Shown: positions 60,975 through 64,000 of the stretch, piece after piece | Layout: the number at the start of each line of letters is the position of its first letter | How positions within the stretch are numbered: the stretch's first letter is position 1 | NCBI GenBank assembly: GCA_963695195.1 | Contig: CAVOGE010000007.1 | Location: 1 to 64,000 of the forward strand | Reading direction: 5' to 3' | From: CF-167 sp963695195 | GTDB taxonomy: Bacteria; Chloroflexota; Limnocylindria; QHBO01 | Length of the DNA: 64,000 bases | Notes under the pieces: model-generated | Database searches by the model: none | Told to the model about the DNA's origin: nothing | The model's input: only the letters and a program-made list of their open reading frames with translations | Translations under genes and position numbers: made by a program

Positions 60975-62213
60975 ATGAAGGTGTGGGTCCAAGAGCACCA
61001 GCGGGGCCTTGGGATCAGCGTGCTTGTCGCGGCCGTCCTCCTTGCCGGCATCGCGGTTGTCCTGGGGCTGACCATCCTGAAAGCGCCGCCGCTCTCGGGA
61101 GGGGCCGATGCGACACCGACGGTGCAACCGACGACGTCGAGCGACTTGATGCCAAGCGGTGTGCCCTCGGAGACGTCCGAACCGAGTGCGACACCGGATC
61201 CAACGGCGACAGCGCCCTCGACCCCCGCCCCGGGGAATCCCACGCCCCGCCAATATCACACCGCCACGCTCCTCCTCGATGGCCACGTCCTGGCGGCGGG
61301 TGGCTACGGCGATGTCGACCCGATGGGCTCCGTCGAGCTGTACGACCCCGTCCGCCGATCCTGGGCCGCCACCGGGGACCTGGTGGTGCCCAGGTCCGAA
61401 CACACCGCCACCCTCCTGCCCGATGGCAAGGTGCTCGTGGCAGGCGGCGTCGGCGGTGGCGGTGTCACGCCCGCCGCCGAGCTGTACGACCCCAGCAGCG
61501 GGACATGGACGGCCGCGGTGAATATGGCCGTTGCTCGCCGCGGACACACAGCCACGCTGCTCCCTGACGGCACGGTGCTCGTGGCGGGCGGCGTCAGCAG
61601 TGTCGGCGACCCTCCGTCGCTAGCCTCCGCCGAACTGTACGACCCCGCAAGCGGGACGTGGTCCCCCGCCGCCGACATGATTGCGGCCCGTGCCGGTCAG
61701 ACGGCCACGCTCCTCCCCGACGGGAAGGTGCTGGTGGCGGGTGGAGCGGGAATGGAGTTTCTCACTTCCGCCGAACTGTACGACCCCGTCAGCGGGACCT
61801 GGACCGCCACCGGGAACATGACCGTTGCTCGCGGTGGCCACACGGCCACGCTGCTGCCCGACGGCGACGTGCTCGTGGTCGGCGGGCCTGTGACTCCGGA
61901 CTTCGCCCCGGCATCTGCCGAGCTATACGACCCGGTCAGCGGGACGTGGTCGGCCACGAAGAATATGAACGCCATCCGCGACGTCTTCACGGCCACGCTG
62001 ATGCCGAACGGCACGGTCTGGGTGGTGGGTGGCTTTGGCGGAACCTTCGTACCAGCCTCCCGTGAGCTCTACGATCCCGCCAGCGGCTTCTGGATCTCGA
62101 GCGGATCGTCCGACCCGGCGATCCGCGAGGGTCACACCGCCACGCTGCTCCCCGATGCCACCGTGCTGTGGACAGGCGGCATCGGCACCACACTGATGGG
62201 CCCGGGCTTCTAG
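60975..62213 (+). CDS. Kelch-repeat surface protein (412 aa)
   Basis: N-terminal helix LGISVLVAAVLLAGIAVVLG anchors the protein; a Pro/Thr/Ser linker follows. Six to seven kelch-like blades repeat HTATLLPDGKVLVAGG, then ASAELYDP.SGTW. These are the galactose-oxidase-type kelch motifs (GG, Y/DP, W). The repeats are almost identical and in register, which suggests recent duplication. It is probably exported and exposed. Its stop is followed immediately by the GTG of the RCC1-like gene. Confidence 0.88.
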   Translation: MKVWVQEHQRGLGISVLVAAVLLAGIAVVLGLTILKAPPLSGGADATPTVQPTTSSDLMPSGVPSETSEPSATPDPTATAPSTPAPGNPTPRQYHTATLLLDGHVLAAGGYGDVDPMGSVELYDPVRRSWAATGDLVVPRSEHTATLLPDGKVLVAGGVGGGGVTPAAELYDPSSGTWTAAVNMAVARRGHTATLLPDGTVLVAGGVSSVGDPPSLASAELYDPASGTWSPAADMIAARAGQTATLLPDGKVLVAGGAGMEFLTSAELYDPVSGTWTATGNMTVARGGHTATLLPDGDVLVVGGPVTPDFAPASAELYDPVSGTWSATKNMNAIRDVFTATLMPNGTVWVVGGFGGTFVPASRELYDPASGFWISSGSSDPAIREGHTATLLPDATVLWTGGIGTTLMGPGF

Positions 62214-64000
62214 TGAAGGCGCGGACGACCCGGATCGCCGCAGCAGGCTTGATGATGGCTCCCCTTCGTCGGCCGATCGCGATGATGGTGGCGGCAGGGC
62301 TTCTCGTGGCCGCCTGCACCGCGTCCCCGACCGGCGTCTCCGGCCCCCGAATCGCCGACCCCGACGTCAACATCGCCCGCGAGCAGTTCCCCGGACCCCG
62401 CGTCGCCGCCGCCGATTGTCCCGCACCTACGGCAGGATCGCGGCGGGCTACCAATACTCGTGCGCGCTCACGAGCGCGAACGGAGTCAAGTGCTGGGGGG
62501 CGAACGAAAGCGGCCAGCTTGGCAGCGGCACGATCACCGACAGCCGGAGTCCCCGGCGCAGTTGATGTCACGGGACTCGCGAGCGGGGTCAGTGCGATCA
62601 GCGCCGGCGCGCTTTCACGCCTGCGCGCTCACGAGCGCTGGCGGGGTCAAGTGCTGGGGCGATAACCTGTACGGCCAGCTCGGAAACGGCTCGAAATCCG
62701 ACAGCAGCGTCCCGGTCGACGTCGTTGGACTCGCGAGCGGCGTCAGCGCGATATCGGCGGGCGGGTCCAGCACCTGTGCTCTGACGAGCGCGGGCGGGGT
62801 CAAGTGCTGGGGCCACAACCTGTACGGCTGGCTGGGGGACGGCACGACCACCGACCGTAGCGTTCCGGTCGACGTCGTTGGACTCGCGAGCGGCGTCACG
62901 CGCCATATCGGCGGGCACGCTCCATACATGCGCGCTCACCACCGGCGGCGGGGTCACCTGCTGGGGCTACGGCCAGTCAGACGACCCCGCGCTCGTCATC
63001 GGCACCTGTCCCGGTCGACGTCGCCGGACTCGCGAGCGGCGTCACCGCCATCGAGGCGGCCTGGATCGCACCTGTGCCATCACGAGTAACCGTGGGGTCG
63101 TGTGCTGGGGCCGCAACTCCGCCGGGGTCAGGACGAGATTGTCTCGGTCGATGTCTCGGGTCTCGCGGGCGGCGTTCGTGCGTTAGAGCTGGGGGGAGAC
63201 AACACCTGCGCGCTCACGAGCCTGGGCGCGTCGCGTGCTGGGGCTCGAATTGGTCACGGTCAGCTCGGCAATCTCTCGCCCAGTAACAGCAGCGTCCCGG
63301 TCGCCATTGCTGGCCTGGCTAGTGGTGTCACCGAGATCGCCGTTGGCGGCCAGCACATCTGTGCCCTCGACGGGCGATGGGGTGAGCTGCTGGGGTTCCA
63401 ACACGTACGGCCAGCTCGGCGCATGGCCGCCCGTGCAGCACACGGAACAGCAGTCGACCGTCCCGGTCGGTATCGCTCGACGGCGTCGCCGTGCCCACGC
63501 CGAGCAGTGGGCCAACCGCGGCGCCAGCGGGCAGGATCGACCACGCGACGGGGCCGACCGACGTTGTGCTCCGATTCGACAATGGTCCTGACCTGGGAGT
63601 GGGCGAGCTGCCTGGCGAAGTCTTCCAGCCGGGTCCCGAATTCACCCTGTATGGCGACGGAACGGTCATCTTCCGCAACGACCGGCGCGCAACTACCCCC
63701 GGCCGAGGGTCCGATCATCCGCGGCCGACCCTTCAGGATCGGCCAACTCGACGAGGAGCAGGTCCAGTCGCTCCTGCGGTTCGCCCTCGGGGAGGGCGGA
63801 CTCGGGGACGCCTGCGAGCGGTACGAAACGCGGCCGTCGACTACTTTGGCTCTTCGGTCTTCACCATCCGCGCCGACGGTCTCGAGCAAGCGCGTCGAGG
63901 TCTTCGGCGGTGAGGCCCCCTTCGGACCGCACTCGACGACCGTCTCCTGACGTTCGCCGCCGGAGGCAATCTGCCGACGCAGATCTGGGTGCCCGACCGC
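62213..64000 (+). pseudogene. RCC1-repeat lipoprotein, multiply frameshifted and cut by the window end
   Basis: GTG at 62213 overlaps the kelch stop. The N-terminus (MMVAAGLLVAACTASPTG) is a lipoprotein signal. The repeats, read in three frames, are CALTSAGGVKCWGDNLYGQL, GNGSKSDSSVPVDVVGLASG, CALTSAGGVKCWGHNLYGWL and CALTTGGGVTCWGYG: RCC1/regulator-of-chromosome-condensation-like blades of the alpha-tubulin suppressor type. Then comes a C-terminal domain (VVLRFDNGPDLGVGELPGEV, FTLYGDGTVIFRND, FRIGQLDEEQVQSLLRFALG). Frames change at least eight times between 62430 and 63850. Either real decay or repeat-related sequencing indels. The C-terminus is off the window. Confidence 0.8.

Overview
This window is high-GC bacterial chromosome with genes packed on both strands. 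Many are small operons whose stop and start codons overlap (ATGA, GTGA, TGATG). There is no rRNA and only one tRNA. The kelch protein with 'TATLLPDGKVLVAGG' blades, the Asp-box and RCC1 surface proteins, the PspC-domain two-component system, the homodimeric AceE and the large number of uncharacterised membrane proteins suggest a Chloroflexota-type organism (Limnocylindria/Ellin6529-like). That placement is inference; a high-GC actinobacterium-like lineage is the main alternative.

Layout. 1-5.7 kb: a minus-strand operon (VWA protein, a small conserved protein, DUF6745 protein, small Cys protein, ADP-ribosylglycohydrolase) and a plus-strand HTH/CBS regulator. 5.7-20.1 kb: an accessory island that looks less GC-rich. 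It holds a NADAR + phosphoribosyltransferase-like operon, small zinc and GIY-YIG-like proteins, a RelE-like/SF1 helicase fusion, two truncated DUF72 copies that act as recombination scars, and a six-gene restriction-type operon (C5 DNA methyltransferase, Vsr, SNF2 helicase, MORC/MutL-like ATPase, PD-(D/E)XK nuclease, EcoRII-N-like protein). 20.4-24.1 kb: a UvrD/AddAB-like helicase-nuclease broken by about ten frameshifts. 24.1-29.5 kb: ARPP-1 protein, a tandem hairpin-repeat array, a nucleotidyltransferase pair, membrane proteins and a Phd/RelE toxin-antitoxin pair.

29.5-46.7 kb: MFS exporter, VOC, lipoprotein, GYD and SnoaL-like proteins, a PspC histidine kinase/LuxR regulator divergent from PspC/LiaF-like membrane proteins, an ATP-grasp/esterase pair, an MBL-fold hydrolase, an FAD oxidoreductase, an ABC exporter, PgsA and PlsY. 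Four copies of a 140-150 bp element with long terminal inverted repeats lie in intergenic gaps at 32.4-39.5 kb. 47-57 kb: AceE, a DUF2089/DUF4097 operon behind a very good sigma-70 promoter, transporters, a GT-C-type membrane protein and DoxX. 57-64 kb: surface proteins with propeller-type repeats around tRNA-Arg(TCG); the last one is heavily frameshifted and leaves the window.

Themes. (1) The two accessory systems at 5.7-8.2 and 13.7-20.1 kb are the best candidates for incompletely described conflict systems. (2) Three proteins of ADP-ribose/NAD chemistry families (ADP-ribosylglycohydrolase, NADAR, ARPP-1) occur within 25 kb. (3) There are at least four kinds of non-coding repeat: the 140-150 bp TIR element, the TGTCAGG-bounded hairpins, a 108-bp element with perfect 20-bp inverted repeats, and short tandem arrays. 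(4) Frameshifts are unusually common and often sit at G/C runs, so some may be sequencing indels and not real gene decay.
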